This document shows, piece by piece, positions 21,936 through 29,306 of a stretch of DNA of 34,220 nucleotides. The DNA is from Burkholderiaceae bacterium (GTDB lineage: Bacteria > Pseudomonadota > Gammaproteobacteria > Burkholderiales > Burkholderiaceae_E). Each line of letters opens with the position of its first letter. Positions within the stretch are counted from its first letter, which is position 1. The notes under the pieces were generated by a model that made no database searches, had not been told where the DNA came from, and saw only the letters and a program-made list of their open reading frames with translations. The position numbers were made by a program, and so were the translations under genes. The stretch lies in the NCBI GenBank assembly GCA_021463505.1, contig JAJTYR010000040.1, positions 1 to 34,220 on the forward strand, given 5' to 3'.

Positions 21936-21990
21936 GCGCAGCGTCGCGTTTCCCGTTTTTTACCTTCGTCGCCCGCTCACCCCGACCCGA

Positions 21991-22563
21991 ATGGCTACCC
22001 GGCAGGAGCTGTCGGATTTCCTCGCCGCCGCCGAACGCCGGGCGTTCAAGCAGGCAATCTACGCGGTCCGCGACCAGGAGGCGGCGCTGGACATCGTGCA
22101 GGAGGCGATGCTCAAGCTCGCCACACGCTACGCCGAGCGACCGACCCAGGAACTGCCGCTGCTGTTCCAGCGCATCCTTCAGAACGCGATCACCGACCAC
22201 TTCCGGCGCCAGAGAGTGCGCAACCTCTGGACGATGCCGCTGTCGGCACTGGCCGGCGACGGCGATGACGAGACCGGCGAGCGCGACATCCTCGAGGCGC
22301 TGGAGGCCGAGCCCGACAGCGCGGCGGCGGGCAACGGCGCCGAACGGCTCGAACGGGCCCAGTTGCTGGCGATCCTGGACGAAGAAATCGGCAAGTTGCC
22401 GCGACGTCAACGGGAAGCCTTCCTGCTGCGTTACTGGGAAGATCTCAACGTGGCCGAAACCGCCGAAGCGATGGGTTGCTCCGAAGGCAGCGTCAAGACG
22501 CACTGTTCGCGGGCCGCCCACACCCTGGCCGAAGTGCTGCGGGCACGCGGAATTGCACCATGA
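21991..22563 (+). CDS. RNA polymerase sigma factor, ECF/sigma-70 family
   Basis: A 190-residue two-domain sigma factor. Region 2 spans about 10-75: ALDIVQEAMLKLATRY resembles the core-binding/2.2 helix, and ITDHFRRQRVRNLW the 2.3-2.4 promoter-melting part. Region 4 spans about 130-185, with LPRRQREAFLLRYWEDLNVAE and the helix-turn-helix EAMGCSEGSVKTHCSRA that reads the -35. An acidic linker (about 88-120) joins them. ATG at 21991 gives the family-like start MATRQELSDFL. Its stop overlaps the next gene's start (ATGA). A downstream one-TM protein suggests membrane-based control, as for many ECF factors. The regulon is unknown. Confidence 0.9.
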   Translation: MATRQELSDFLAAAERRAFKQAIYAVRDQEAALDIVQEAMLKLATRYAERPTQELPLLFQRILQNAITDHFRRQRVRNLWTMPLSALAGDGDDETGERDILEALEAEPDSAAAGNGAERLERAQLLAILDEEIGKLPRRQREAFLLRYWEDLNVAETAEAMGCSEGSVKTHCSRAAHTLAEVLRARGIAP

Positions 22564-23027
22564 ACGAACAACTCATTGCCAGGCTCGCCCGCGAGGCGCT
22601 CGACGAATCAGCCGAGCATCTGCCGTGGCGCGTCACCCATCGGCTGGCCACCGCCCGCGAGGCAGCGCTGGCACGCCTGCCTGCCAAAGCCCGCGCGGGC
22701 GCGCCGGCGATGGAATCGGCCGGTCATCGCCAGGTCGTGGTCGCCACGGCCGGCGCACCGGTGGCGGCTGCCCCGGGCGGACGTACGCCCGCAGACCGTG
22801 ACAGCGGGCACGGGCACTTCGGGTTGGGGTTGGCGGCGGCCATCGTCCCTGTGCTGGTCGTCGCCGCAGTGCTCTATTTCATCTCCGAATGGGACAGCCG
22901 GCTGCGCGCCGACGACATCGCCGACGTCGACGCGGCGGTGCTGGTCGACGAAGTCCCCATTTCGGCCTACGCCGACCGTGGCTTCGGCGTGTTCCTGCGC
23001 AACGTCGCCCAGGGAGAGCGCGAGTGA
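22560..23027 (+). CDS. DUF3619 family single-pass membrane protein, putative anti-sigma factor
   Basis: A 155-residue protein with a soluble N-terminal part (1-85) whose first 40 residues are helical and charged (MNEQLIARLAREALDESAEH). One membrane helix (about 89-108) and an acidic C-terminal part (RADDIADVDAAVLVDEVPIS, about 116-135) follow. The pattern matches DUF3619. The ATG overlaps the sigma-factor stop by 4 nt, so the two are made together. Topology (N-in, short C-terminal periplasmic segment) and coupling are what an anti-sigma factor would show, but no zinc-binding ASD motif (HxxxCxxC) is visible. The anti-sigma role is therefore inference. Confidence 0.8.
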   Translation: MNEQLIARLAREALDESAEHLPWRVTHRLATAREAALARLPAKARAGAPAMESAGHRQVVVATAGAPVAAAPGGRTPADRDSGHGHFGLGLAAAIVPVLVVAAVLYFISEWDSRLRADDIADVDAAVLVDEVPISAYADRGFGVFLRNVAQGERE

Positions 23028-23599
23028 ATCGTGAGTCATTGATCGTCGTGGTGCTGGCCGTTCTGTGCGTGGCGCTGGCCACCGCGGTGCTGCCGGCGCG
23101 CGCCGAGAGCGAGCCGGTGGCGCCGCGCGCATCGCTGCTGCCGCTGGTCAGGCCGCTGTGGAGCGAACTCACCGCCGCGCAGCAGGCGGTGCTCGATCCG
23201 TTCGCGCAGCAGTGGAACAGCTGGTCGGCGCAGGAAAAACGCATCTGGGTATCGCTGGCCGATCGGGTGCCGCGGATGGCGCCCGAAGCGCGCGAGCGCG
23301 CGTACCAGCGCATCCGCGAATGGGCCGCCCTCACGCCCGACCAGCGGCGGCTCGCCCGCCAGAACTACCGCCTGGCCAAGCGCCTGCCGCCCGACGAACG
23401 GCAGGCGCAGTGGGAGCGCTATCGTGAAATGACACCCGAGCAGCGCTCGGTACTGCGCAGTGCCGGCTGGACCAGCAACACCGCCGCACGCCACGCCGGC
23501 GCACGCACCGGCCTCGCCAAGGAGGCCGCCCAGCCGCTGTCGGACCTCGCGCGGCGCAGCGCCAGGCGCCCGCCCCCGCCGCGGCCCACGCAGTTCTGA
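23024..23599 (+). CDS. DUF3106 family periplasmic protein with 18-residue repeats
   Basis: A 191-residue protein with a Sec signal peptide (hydrophobic 6-23, likely cleavage after ARA at about 27). The mature part has a repeated motif, roughly hydrophobic-(T/S/A)-x-(E/D/A)-(Q/A/E)-(R/K), starting at residues 49, 67, 85, 103 and 121 (exactly 18 apart) and again at 136. Examples are LTPDQRRLA and MTPEQRSVL. This recalls LTxxQ motifs of CpxP/Spy periplasmic proteins, though relation is not shown. The C terminus is Arg/Pro-rich. The start is GTG at 23024, overlapping the DUF3619 stop (GTGA). Function unknown; the context suggests an envelope-stress sensor or chaperone tied to the sigma factor. 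Confidence 0.8.
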   Translation: MNRESLIVVVLAVLCVALATAVLPARAESEPVAPRASLLPLVRPLWSELTAAQQAVLDPFAQQWNSWSAQEKRIWVSLADRVPRMAPEARERAYQRIREWAALTPDQRRLARQNYRLAKRLPPDERQAQWERYREMTPEQRSVLRSAGWTSNTAARHAGARTGLAKEAAQPLSDLARRSARRPPPPRPTQF

Positions 23600-24096
23600 T
23601 GCGCGGCCCCGACCCGGCGGCCGATCCCTGGCGCCGCCTGATGGGCATCGCCTACGAGAGCATCATCCTGTTCGGCGTGCTCTGGTTCGCCGACTATGCG
23701 TTCTCGGCACTCACGCAGTTCCGCGGCCATCCGGGCGCGCTGCGCACCGCGTTCCAGGTATTCACGCTCGGCGTGCTGGCCGCCTATTTCACCTGCTTCT
23801 GGAGTGCGGGTCGCCGCTCGCTGCCCATGAAGACGCTGGCGCTGCAGTTGCAGGCCCGCAACGGTGCCCCGGTAAGCGCAGCGCGCGCCTTCGCGCGCTT
23901 CGTCGCAGCCGTGGCGCTGGCGATCGCCGCGCTGGCCGCCGCCCGCTACCTGCATCCGGCGCTCGCCCTGCTGCTGCTCGCGCCCTACGCGTGGACGCTG
24001 GTCGACGGCGATCGTCGCGCACTGCACGACATCATCGCCGGCACGCGCCTCGTGCACGTCGCGCCGCCCGCCGCGCCGCGCTCGGTCGACGTCTGA
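23599..24096 (+). CDS. RDD family membrane protein
   Basis: A 165-residue integral membrane protein with three or four hydrophobic segments (about 18-38, 48-68, 98-117 and 120-135) and the RDD-domain pattern. The first Arg/acid pair appears as RRLMGIAYES (Glu replaces the usual Asp), with PMKTLALQLQ in the middle and RALHDIIAGTRLVHV at the end. Its ATG shares one base with the DUF3106 stop (TGATG), so all four cassette genes are translationally linked. RDD proteins are poorly understood; some act in ion transport or membrane stress. It ends 46 nt before the convergent decarboxylase, with no clear terminator between them. Confidence 0.85.
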   Translation: MRGPDPAADPWRRLMGIAYESIILFGVLWFADYAFSALTQFRGHPGALRTAFQVFTLGVLAAYFTCFWSAGRRSLPMKTLALQLQARNGAPVSAARAFARFVAAVALAIAALAAARYLHPALALLLLAPYAWTLVDGDRRALHDIIAGTRLVHVAPPAAPRSVDV

Positions 24097-24142
24097 CGGG
24101 GCGGCACGGATCGCAGCCTGCCGGATTCCCGCCCGCGCGGTT

Positions 24143-26386
24143 TCACGCCTTCACGCAGTCGACGTAGTAGCGGTCGACGCCGTCCTCGCGTTCGACGACC
24201 AGACCGTGCACGTCGGTCTCGAAACCGGGGAAGCGCGCATTGAAGTCGCGCGCGAACTTCAGGTACTCCACGATCGGCCGGTTGAAGCGTTCACCCGGAA
24301 TCAGCAGCGGAATGCCCGGCGGATACGGGGTCACCAGCATCGTGGTGATCCGCTCCTCCAGCGCGTCGATCGGCACGCGGTCGACGCGCCGGTGCGCCAG
24401 GCACTCGAAGGCCTGCGACGGTTTCATCGCCGGCTGCATGCTCGACAGGTACATCTCGGTGGTCACCCGCGCGATGTCGGAGCTGCGGTACTGCTCGTGG
24501 ATCTGCGAGGCGAGGTCGCGCAGCCCCACGCGCTCGTAGGCCGGATGCGCCTGCACGAACTCGGGCATCACGCGCCACAGCGGCTGGTTGGTGTCGTAGT
24601 CGCTCTTGAACTGCTGCAATTCGGTGACCAGCGTGTTCCAGCGGCCCTTGGTGATGCCGATCGTGAACATCACGAAGAACGAGTACAGGCCGGTCTTCTC
24701 GACCACCACGCCGTGCTCGGCCAGGTACTTGGTGACGATCGAGGCCGGAATGCCCCACGGCGCGAAGCGGCCGGTGATGTCCAGGCCCGGGGTCACGATG
24801 GTTGCCTTGATCGGATCGAGCATCGTGAAATTGGTGACCAGCTTGCCGAAGCCGTGCCACTTGTCGCTCGAGCGCAGGAACCAGTTCTCGCGCCTGCCGA
24901 TGCCGGTCTCGGCGAGGTCTTTCGGCCCCCAGACCCTGAACCACCAGTCCTGGCCGAATTCGTCGTCGACCTTGCGCATCGCGCGACGGAACTCCAGCGA
25001 CTCGAAGATCGACTCCTCGACCAGCGCGGTGCCCCCCGGTGGTTCCATCATCGCCGCGGCCACGTCGCACGAGGCGATGATCGCGTACTGCGGACTGGTC
25101 GAGGTGTGCATCAGGAACGCTTCGTTGAACCGATGCCGGTCGAACTGCTTCTTCCCGGAGTCCTGGATCAGGATCTGCGAGGCCTGCGACAGCCCCGCGA
25201 GCAGCTTGTGCGTGGACTGGGTCGAGAAGATCATCGCGTCGTCGCTGCGCGGCCGGTTCGGCCCGATCGCGTGGAACTCGTGATAGAACGGGTGGAACGT
25301 CGCGTGCGGCAGCCACGCCTCGTCGAAGTGCAGGTTCCCGATGTAGCTGCCCAGCGTGCGCTTGATCGTCTCCACGTTGTAGATCACGCCGTCGTAGGTC
25401 GACTGCGTGATCGTCATCACGCGCGGGCGCGCCGTCTTGTCCCTGATCAGCGGGTTCGCGTCGATCTTCCTCTGGATGCTGGCCGGATCGAACTCCTCGA
25501 GCGGAATCGGGCCGATGATTCCGTAGTGATTGCGCGTGGGCTGCAGGAAGATCGGGATCGTTCCCGTCATCGTGATCGCGTGCAGGATCGACTTGTGGCA
25601 GTTGCGGTCCACCAGCACCACGTCGTCGCTGCCCACCGTGGAGTGCCAGACGATCTTGTTCGACGTGGACGTGCCGTTGGTCACGAAGAACAGGTGGTCG
25701 ACGTTGAAGATGCGCGCGGCGTTGCGCTCGGAGGCCGCCACCGGGCCGGTGTGATCGAGCAGCTGGCCCAGTTCGTCGACCGCATTGCAGACGTCGGCGC
25801 GCAGCATGTTTTCGCCGAAGAACTGATGGAACATCTGGCCCACCGGGCTCTTCAGGAACGCCACGCCGCCCGAGTGTCCCGGGCAGTGCCACGAATACGA
25901 GCCGTCGTGCGCGTAGTTCACCAGCGCCTTGAAGAACGGCGGCGCCAGCGAATTCAGGTAGTTCGTCGCCTCGCGGATGATGTAGCGCGCGACGAACTCC
26001 GGCGTGTCCTCGAACATGTGGATGAAGCCGTGCAGCTCCTTGAGGATCTCGTTCGGGATGTGCTGCGACGTGCGCGTCTCGCCGAAGAGAAAGATCGGAA
26101 TGTCGGCGTTGCGCCGGCGCGTCTCGTGGATGAACTTGCGCAGGTCGGCCACCGCCTTGCTCTCGGCGCCGTCGTCGCCGAGTTCCTCGTCGTCGATCGA
26201 CACGATGAAGGCCGACGCGCGCGCGGCCTGGTTGGCGACCATCGACACGTCGATGTAGGTGAAGCCGCCCACCACCTCCCAGTGCTGATCCTCGATCGCC
26301 TTGGCGAGGGCACGGATGCCCAGGCCGCTGGCGGAATCGGCGCGCCAGTCCTCGTCGATGACGACGATCGGGAAACGGAATTGCAT
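24143..26386 (-). CDS. Orn/Lys/Arg decarboxylase, PLP-dependent (CadA/AdiA-like)
   Basis: A 747-residue fold-type I PLP enzyme. The N-terminal receiver-like wing domain (about 1-130, starting MQFRFPIVVIDEDW) precedes the large PLP domain. Key sites include His264 (RNCHKS), the cofactor-binding Asp355 in HFDEAW, and the Schiff-base Lys394 in STQSTHKLLAGLSQAS. The C-terminal domain ends near YYVDCVKA. Length equals inducible acid-stress decarboxylases. The substrate (arginine, lysine or ornithine) cannot be fixed from motifs. No amino-acid/amine antiporter gene is adjacent, so a biosynthetic or polyamine role is as likely as acid resistance. The start at 26386 gives the family N terminus; the same frame stays open upstream into a toxin remnant. 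Confidence 0.93.
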   Translation of the reverse strand: MQFRFPIVVIDEDWRADSASGLGIRALAKAIEDQHWEVVGGFTYIDVSMVANQAARASAFIVSIDDEELGDDGAESKAVADLRKFIHETRRRNADIPIFLFGETRTSQHIPNEILKELHGFIHMFEDTPEFVARYIIREATNYLNSLAPPFFKALVNYAHDGSYSWHCPGHSGGVAFLKSPVGQMFHQFFGENMLRADVCNAVDELGQLLDHTGPVAASERNAARIFNVDHLFFVTNGTSTSNKIVWHSTVGSDDVVLVDRNCHKSILHAITMTGTIPIFLQPTRNHYGIIGPIPLEEFDPASIQRKIDANPLIRDKTARPRVMTITQSTYDGVIYNVETIKRTLGSYIGNLHFDEAWLPHATFHPFYHEFHAIGPNRPRSDDAMIFSTQSTHKLLAGLSQASQILIQDSGKKQFDRHRFNEAFLMHTSTSPQYAIIASCDVAAAMMEPPGGTALVEESIFESLEFRRAMRKVDDEFGQDWWFRVWGPKDLAETGIGRRENWFLRSSDKWHGFGKLVTNFTMLDPIKATIVTPGLDITGRFAPWGIPASIVTKYLAEHGVVVEKTGLYSFFVMFTIGITKGRWNTLVTELQQFKSDYDTNQPLWRVMPEFVQAHPAYERVGLRDLASQIHEQYRSSDIARVTTEMYLSSMQPAMKPSQAFECLAHRRVDRVPIDALEERITTMLVTPYPPGIPLLIPGERFNRPIVEYLKFARDFNARFPGFETDVHGLVVEREDGVDRYYVDCVKA

Positions 26387-26485
26387 GTCGGGGGTCCAGG
26401 CAGATGAAGCAGCGACCGGCGCGCGGGCGCTCGCCGGAAAAAAGCGCAAGTTAAGCACAAATCGGGGGGCAGGCCGGCGGGCCCG

Positions 26486-26886
26486 GACCAGACGGACGGC
26501 CGAACCGGTGCGGGTGAGGGCTGCGTCGGCCGTCGGCAACGACGTCGGTTCCGCCAGGCTCTGCGCCACGAGGAGCCGGCCGAAGGGGTCGCGAGATGCC
26601 GCGGCAACTGTGCGACAACGCCCAGATGCTCGCGCAGAATGGGAAGCGGGAGATGCCCGTCGGCTTCGGCGGCATCGGCAATCAGGCCGGGATCGAAATC
26701 CCCGGGGACGTGAACGCGGCCGCGCAGTGACCCAGGACGGATCCGGCGCCCCTTTTGCACAGGCACGAGCCTCGCCATCGGCCTGCCCGCCTTCGCGATC
26801 ACGATCGTCTCGCCGGCGGCCGCGCGTTCGACAAGCAGCGAGAGCCTGGTCCTGGCTTCATGGAGATTCACGACGGTTGCGGCCAT
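26486..26886 (-). pseudogene. Remnant of a Phd/VapC-type toxin-antitoxin pair (antitoxin fused to broken toxin)
   Basis: From the ATG at 26886 the frame encodes a Phd/YefM-like antitoxin N terminus: VVNLHEARTRLSLLVERAAAGE, IVIAKAGRPMARLVP, and a C-terminal RGRVHVPGDFDPGL to about residue 67. It then runs without a stop into sequence like the middle of a PIN toxin (HLPLPILREHLGVVAQLP, about residues 76-93). Near 26584-26600 the frame breaks. Another frame carries the PIN-like continuation FGRLLVAQSLAEPTSLPTADAAL, ending about 26486. The antitoxin's own end and the toxin's first half, with its catalytic Asp, are missing. An internal deletion plus a frameshift explain this. The final frame is open into the decarboxylase. 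Confidence 0.8.
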
Positions 26887-26912
26887 TCGGGAACACCTTC
26901 AGCGGGCATCAT

Positions 26913-26928
26913 TGACCACCGTTGGTCA
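26913..26928. promoter_or_regulatory. 16-bp palindrome upstream of the antitoxin remnant (likely TA operator)
   Basis: TGACCA (26913-26918) and TGGTCA (26923-26928) form a perfect 6-bp inverted repeat with a 4-bp spacer, 27 bp before the antitoxin ATG. Such sites are typical operators for Phd-family antitoxins. It also lies in the 174-bp region upstream of the divergent panE-like gene and could affect it. The symmetry is seen; the binding partner is inferred. Confidence 0.6.
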
Positions 26929-27060
26929 GTTCTCCGCTACGGGAGGGACAGCGTCAATCTGCCGCGTGGCGGCCCAGCGGCACGCGGATGCGCCCGAGCG
27001 GATGAGCCGAACGACCGCGTTACCATCGACCGCGGACATCACGACATGGACGGACCCCTG

Positions 27061-28062
27061 ATGCAACCACGTTCCTGGCCGCGCGTGGCCGTATACGGCG
27101 CCGGCGCGGTCGGCTGCTACTTCGGTGCAAAGCTGGCCGAAGCCGGCGCGCCGGTGACGCTGATCGGGCGGGCCACGCACGTGCAGGCGATCCGGCGCGA
27201 CGGCCTGCTCTTCGACAGCCCGGGCACAACGCGGCGGGTGCACGTCGGCGCCGAAACCACGCCCGACGCCGTTCGCGAAGCCGATCTCGTCCTCTTTTCC
27301 GTGAAGACGCGCGACACCGACGAGGGCGCACGCACGCTCGCACCGCTGCTGCGCGCCGATGCCCTGCTGGTCAGCCTGCAGAACGGCGTCGACAACGTGC
27401 TGCGGCTTCGCGAGGCCGGCGTCGATGCGCTGGGTGCGGTGGTCTACGTGGCGGCCTCGATGCCGGCGCCGGGCCACCTGCTGCATGCGGGGCGCGGTGA
27501 CCTGGTGATCGGTGAATACGGCGCACGGCCCGGGTTCGCAGGCGACCAGGGCGCGCCGGGCCACGCCATCGCAAGCCCGGTCGCGGCAGCGGCGCAGCCG
27601 TCGAGCCGCGCCCGTCACGTCGCCGCCTGGTTCGAGGGCGCCGGCGTACCCAGCCGCCTCGAGGCCGACCTGCGCGGCGAACTCTGGACCAAGCTCGTCA
27701 TGAACTGCGCGTTCAACGCGATCTCGGGGCTGGGCCGCGCGCGCTACGGAGCGATGCTGGACGATGCGCAGGTGCGCGCCTTGATGCGCGAGGCGATCGG
27801 CGAGTGTGTCGCGGTGGCGCAGGGCGACGGCGTCGCGCTGGCCGGCGCCGACGTCCTCTACGAAGCGGCGATGCGTCTGGGCGAAGCGATGCGCGCGGCA
27901 AATTCGTCGACCGCGCAGGACCTGGCGCGCGGACGGTCGACCGAGATCGACGCGCTCAACGGCTACGTGGCGCGGCGCGGACAGGCGCTCGGTGTGGCGA
28001 CGCCGGTGAACCGGGCGCTGACGACGCTGGTGCGACTGCTCGAGCGGGCACCGGGGGCCTGA
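27061..28062 (+). CDS. panE: 2-dehydropantoate 2-reductase (ketopantoate reductase family)
   Basis: A 333-residue NADPH-dependent oxidoreductase, likely reducing ketopantoate to pantoate for coenzyme A synthesis. The Rossmann motif GAGAVG is at 13-18, and VKTRDT at 81-86 and LQNGVD at 106-111 are family elements. Lys211 and Asn215 (ELWTKLVMNCAFN) are the catalytic/substrate residues, with a C-terminal helical domain containing SSTAQDLARGRSTEIDALNG. ATG 27061 follows GGACGGA; an in-frame ATG at 27046 is an alternative adding five residues. The gene stands alone between the TA remnant and the convergent tad locus, 15 nt from the latter. Other 2-ketoacid reductases share this fold, so the substrate is probable, not certain. 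Confidence 0.87.
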   Translation: MQPRSWPRVAVYGAGAVGCYFGAKLAEAGAPVTLIGRATHVQAIRRDGLLFDSPGTTRRVHVGAETTPDAVREADLVLFSVKTRDTDEGARTLAPLLRADALLVSLQNGVDNVLRLREAGVDALGAVVYVAASMPAPGHLLHAGRGDLVIGEYGARPGFAGDQGAPGHAIASPVAAAAQPSSRARHVAAWFEGAGVPSRLEADLRGELWTKLVMNCAFNAISGLGRARYGAMLDDAQVRALMREAIGECVAVAQGDGVALAGADVLYEAAMRLGEAMRAANSSTAQDLARGRSTEIDALNGYVARRGQALGVATPVNRALTTLVRLLERAPGA

Positions 28063-28077
28063 GCCGGTGATCGGCGC

Positions 28078-29259
28078 CTACAGATGGCGCCAGCCGCCCG
28101 TGCGGCGCCCCTCGTCGCCTTCGGCGCGGGCGAGGTCGAGGGTCTCGTTCCACCAGGCAGCGACCTCGCTGCGCACCATGTCGCGCCCCACGACCAGGCG
28201 AACATCGACGTCGGCGCGCAGCCCGTCGACACTGACCAGCTTCGCCTCGACCGGCAGGCGATCGCCGAGCCTCGTCGCGCTTTCGGCGTGTCCGTCACGG
28301 TAGTGGATTTCGGTGTACGGGCGGCCGAAGTCCGGGTAGTTCGTAACGCGCGCCACCGCAGCGCCCATCTGCGCGAGCCGCCGTGCGGTGCGCGTCGCGA
28401 GGCGGTTCGTCCCGGCGCCATTGCTCACCTCGAGGCGATCGATCGCGACCAACGAGGCCCGCGTCGCCACCGGCCTGGCCTCGGTCACCGGCACGATGGA
28501 CCCCCTTGCAGGCACCGCCGCCGTCGACTGCGTGGCGGCGATCGGCCTGATCTCGTAGACGGCCGGCGCAACCTGCACCAGCACGCTGTCGCTGGACTTC
28601 GCCAGCACGACCTCGAAGCCCGGGCTGTGCTCCGGTTGCACCCGGGGCGCAGGGACAGGTACAGGTGCAGCGACCGCTACCGTCTCCGCCGTCACCTGCG
28701 AGGTCCCGGCCGTGTCATCCGGTCTCATCGTGAGTGCCGCCACCGGCTCCCGTGCGGCACGTTCGCGCGCCTCGGTCAACTGGTGCACGTTTTCGCGCGT
28801 GCGCGCATCGTGCGGCTCGAGTTCGAGCGCGCGCCCGAGCGACACCGACGCCTGCTGCAGGCTTCCGGCCTTGAGTTGCGCGAGACCGAGGTTGTTCAGC
28901 AGATGCGCCGAATCGGGCGCGGCCGCCAGCGCCGTGCGGAAGCTCGCGACCGCCTCCTCGTAGCGTCCGTTCCGTGCAAGCGCCACGCCCAGTCCGTTGA
29001 GCGCTTCGACGTAGCCCGGTTCGAGCGCGAGCGCATTGCGGAAGCGCTTGATCGCAGCGTCGAGACGCCCTTCGGCCAGAAGCATGCGACCGACCGCGGC
29101 CTGCCCGGCCGCCGTGCCCGCCGGCTGCTCGACCCGGTACAGTGGCTCGATCTTCGTGTTGCGCGAATCGAGTTCGACGACGCCGGGCGCGGTTGCGCAG
29201 CCGGTGATCAGCGCAACCGCGCAGACGGTCGGCAATACGAGCATGCGCCTGCGTTTCAT
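28078..29259 (-). CDS. tadD: TPR and LytR_C domain lipoprotein of the tad locus (TadD-like)
   Basis: A 393-residue predicted lipoprotein. The signal peptide has basic MKRRR, a hydrophobic core and lipobox LITGC (Cys21). Three or so TPR units span about 52-150 (AAIKRFRNALALEPGYVEALNGLGVALARNGRYEEAV pattern). After a Pro/Ala-rich linker (about 180-270) comes a LytR_C-type domain (about 274-360: RLEVSNGAGTNRLATRTARRLAQMG). TadD proteins of Flp pilus loci are TPR lipoproteins; the LytR_C addition suggests a cell-wall-linked role. The start at 29259 is preceded by GGGAGAAG 5 nt upstream. An ATG at 29310 overlaps the tadC stop but would put extra residues before the signal peptide. Confidence 0.85.
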   Translation of the reverse strand: MKRRRMLVLPTVCAVALITGCATAPGVVELDSRNTKIEPLYRVEQPAGTAAGQAAVGRMLLAEGRLDAAIKRFRNALALEPGYVEALNGLGVALARNGRYEEAVASFRTALAAAPDSAHLLNNLGLAQLKAGSLQQASVSLGRALELEPHDARTRENVHQLTEARERAAREPVAALTMRPDDTAGTSQVTAETVAVAAPVPVPAPRVQPEHSPGFEVVLAKSSDSVLVQVAPAVYEIRPIAATQSTAAVPARGSIVPVTEARPVATRASLVAIDRLEVSNGAGTNRLATRTARRLAQMGAAVARVTNYPDFGRPYTEIHYRDGHAESATRLGDRLPVEAKLVSVDGLRADVDVRLVVGRDMVRSEVAAWWNETLDLARAEGDEGRRTGGWRHL

Positions 29260-29306
29260 ACCGCTTCTCCCTGTGTCACGCCCGGTCGTTTCGCCTGCGC
29301 CGCTGC

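Larger units (their letters stand above)
21626..21990. other. Divergent intergenic region: ilv leader and sigma-gene promoter region
   Basis: These 365 bp separate ilvI (minus) from the sigma-factor gene (plus). From the predicted ilv start near 21853, the leader to ilvI is about 230 nt. It contains a strong hairpin (21712-21736) and a possible long-range pairing of CTCGTG near the 5' end with CACGAG about 90 nt later. I found no start-codon-led peptide rich in Leu, Val or Ile codons and no hairpin plus U-run, so classical ribosome-mediated attenuation is not evident. Long open frames here are high-GC artefacts. Confidence 0.6.

Noticed and set aside
21640-22521. Minus-strand open frame running through the ilv leader and opposite the sigma gene (possible leader peptide ALVAAAIS)
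   Set aside because: No start codon precedes the hydrophobic stretch within the predicted transcript, and most of the frame is antisense to the sigma-factor gene.
24097-24142. Bidirectional terminator between the RDD gene and the decarboxylase
   Set aside because: The 46-nt gap has no clear inverted repeat or T-run.
24206-26407. 733-codon plus-strand open frame opposite the decarboxylase
   Set aside because: The minus-strand frame encodes a complete PLP enzyme; the plus frame lacks family features.
26301-26915. 204-codon plus-strand open frame opposite the TA remnant
   Set aside because: The minus strand carries recognisable Phd and PIN sequence; the plus frame is Arg-rich without motifs.
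28063-28077. Shared terminator between convergent panE and tadD
   Set aside because: Only 15 nt separate the stops, and no stem with a U-run is present on either strand.
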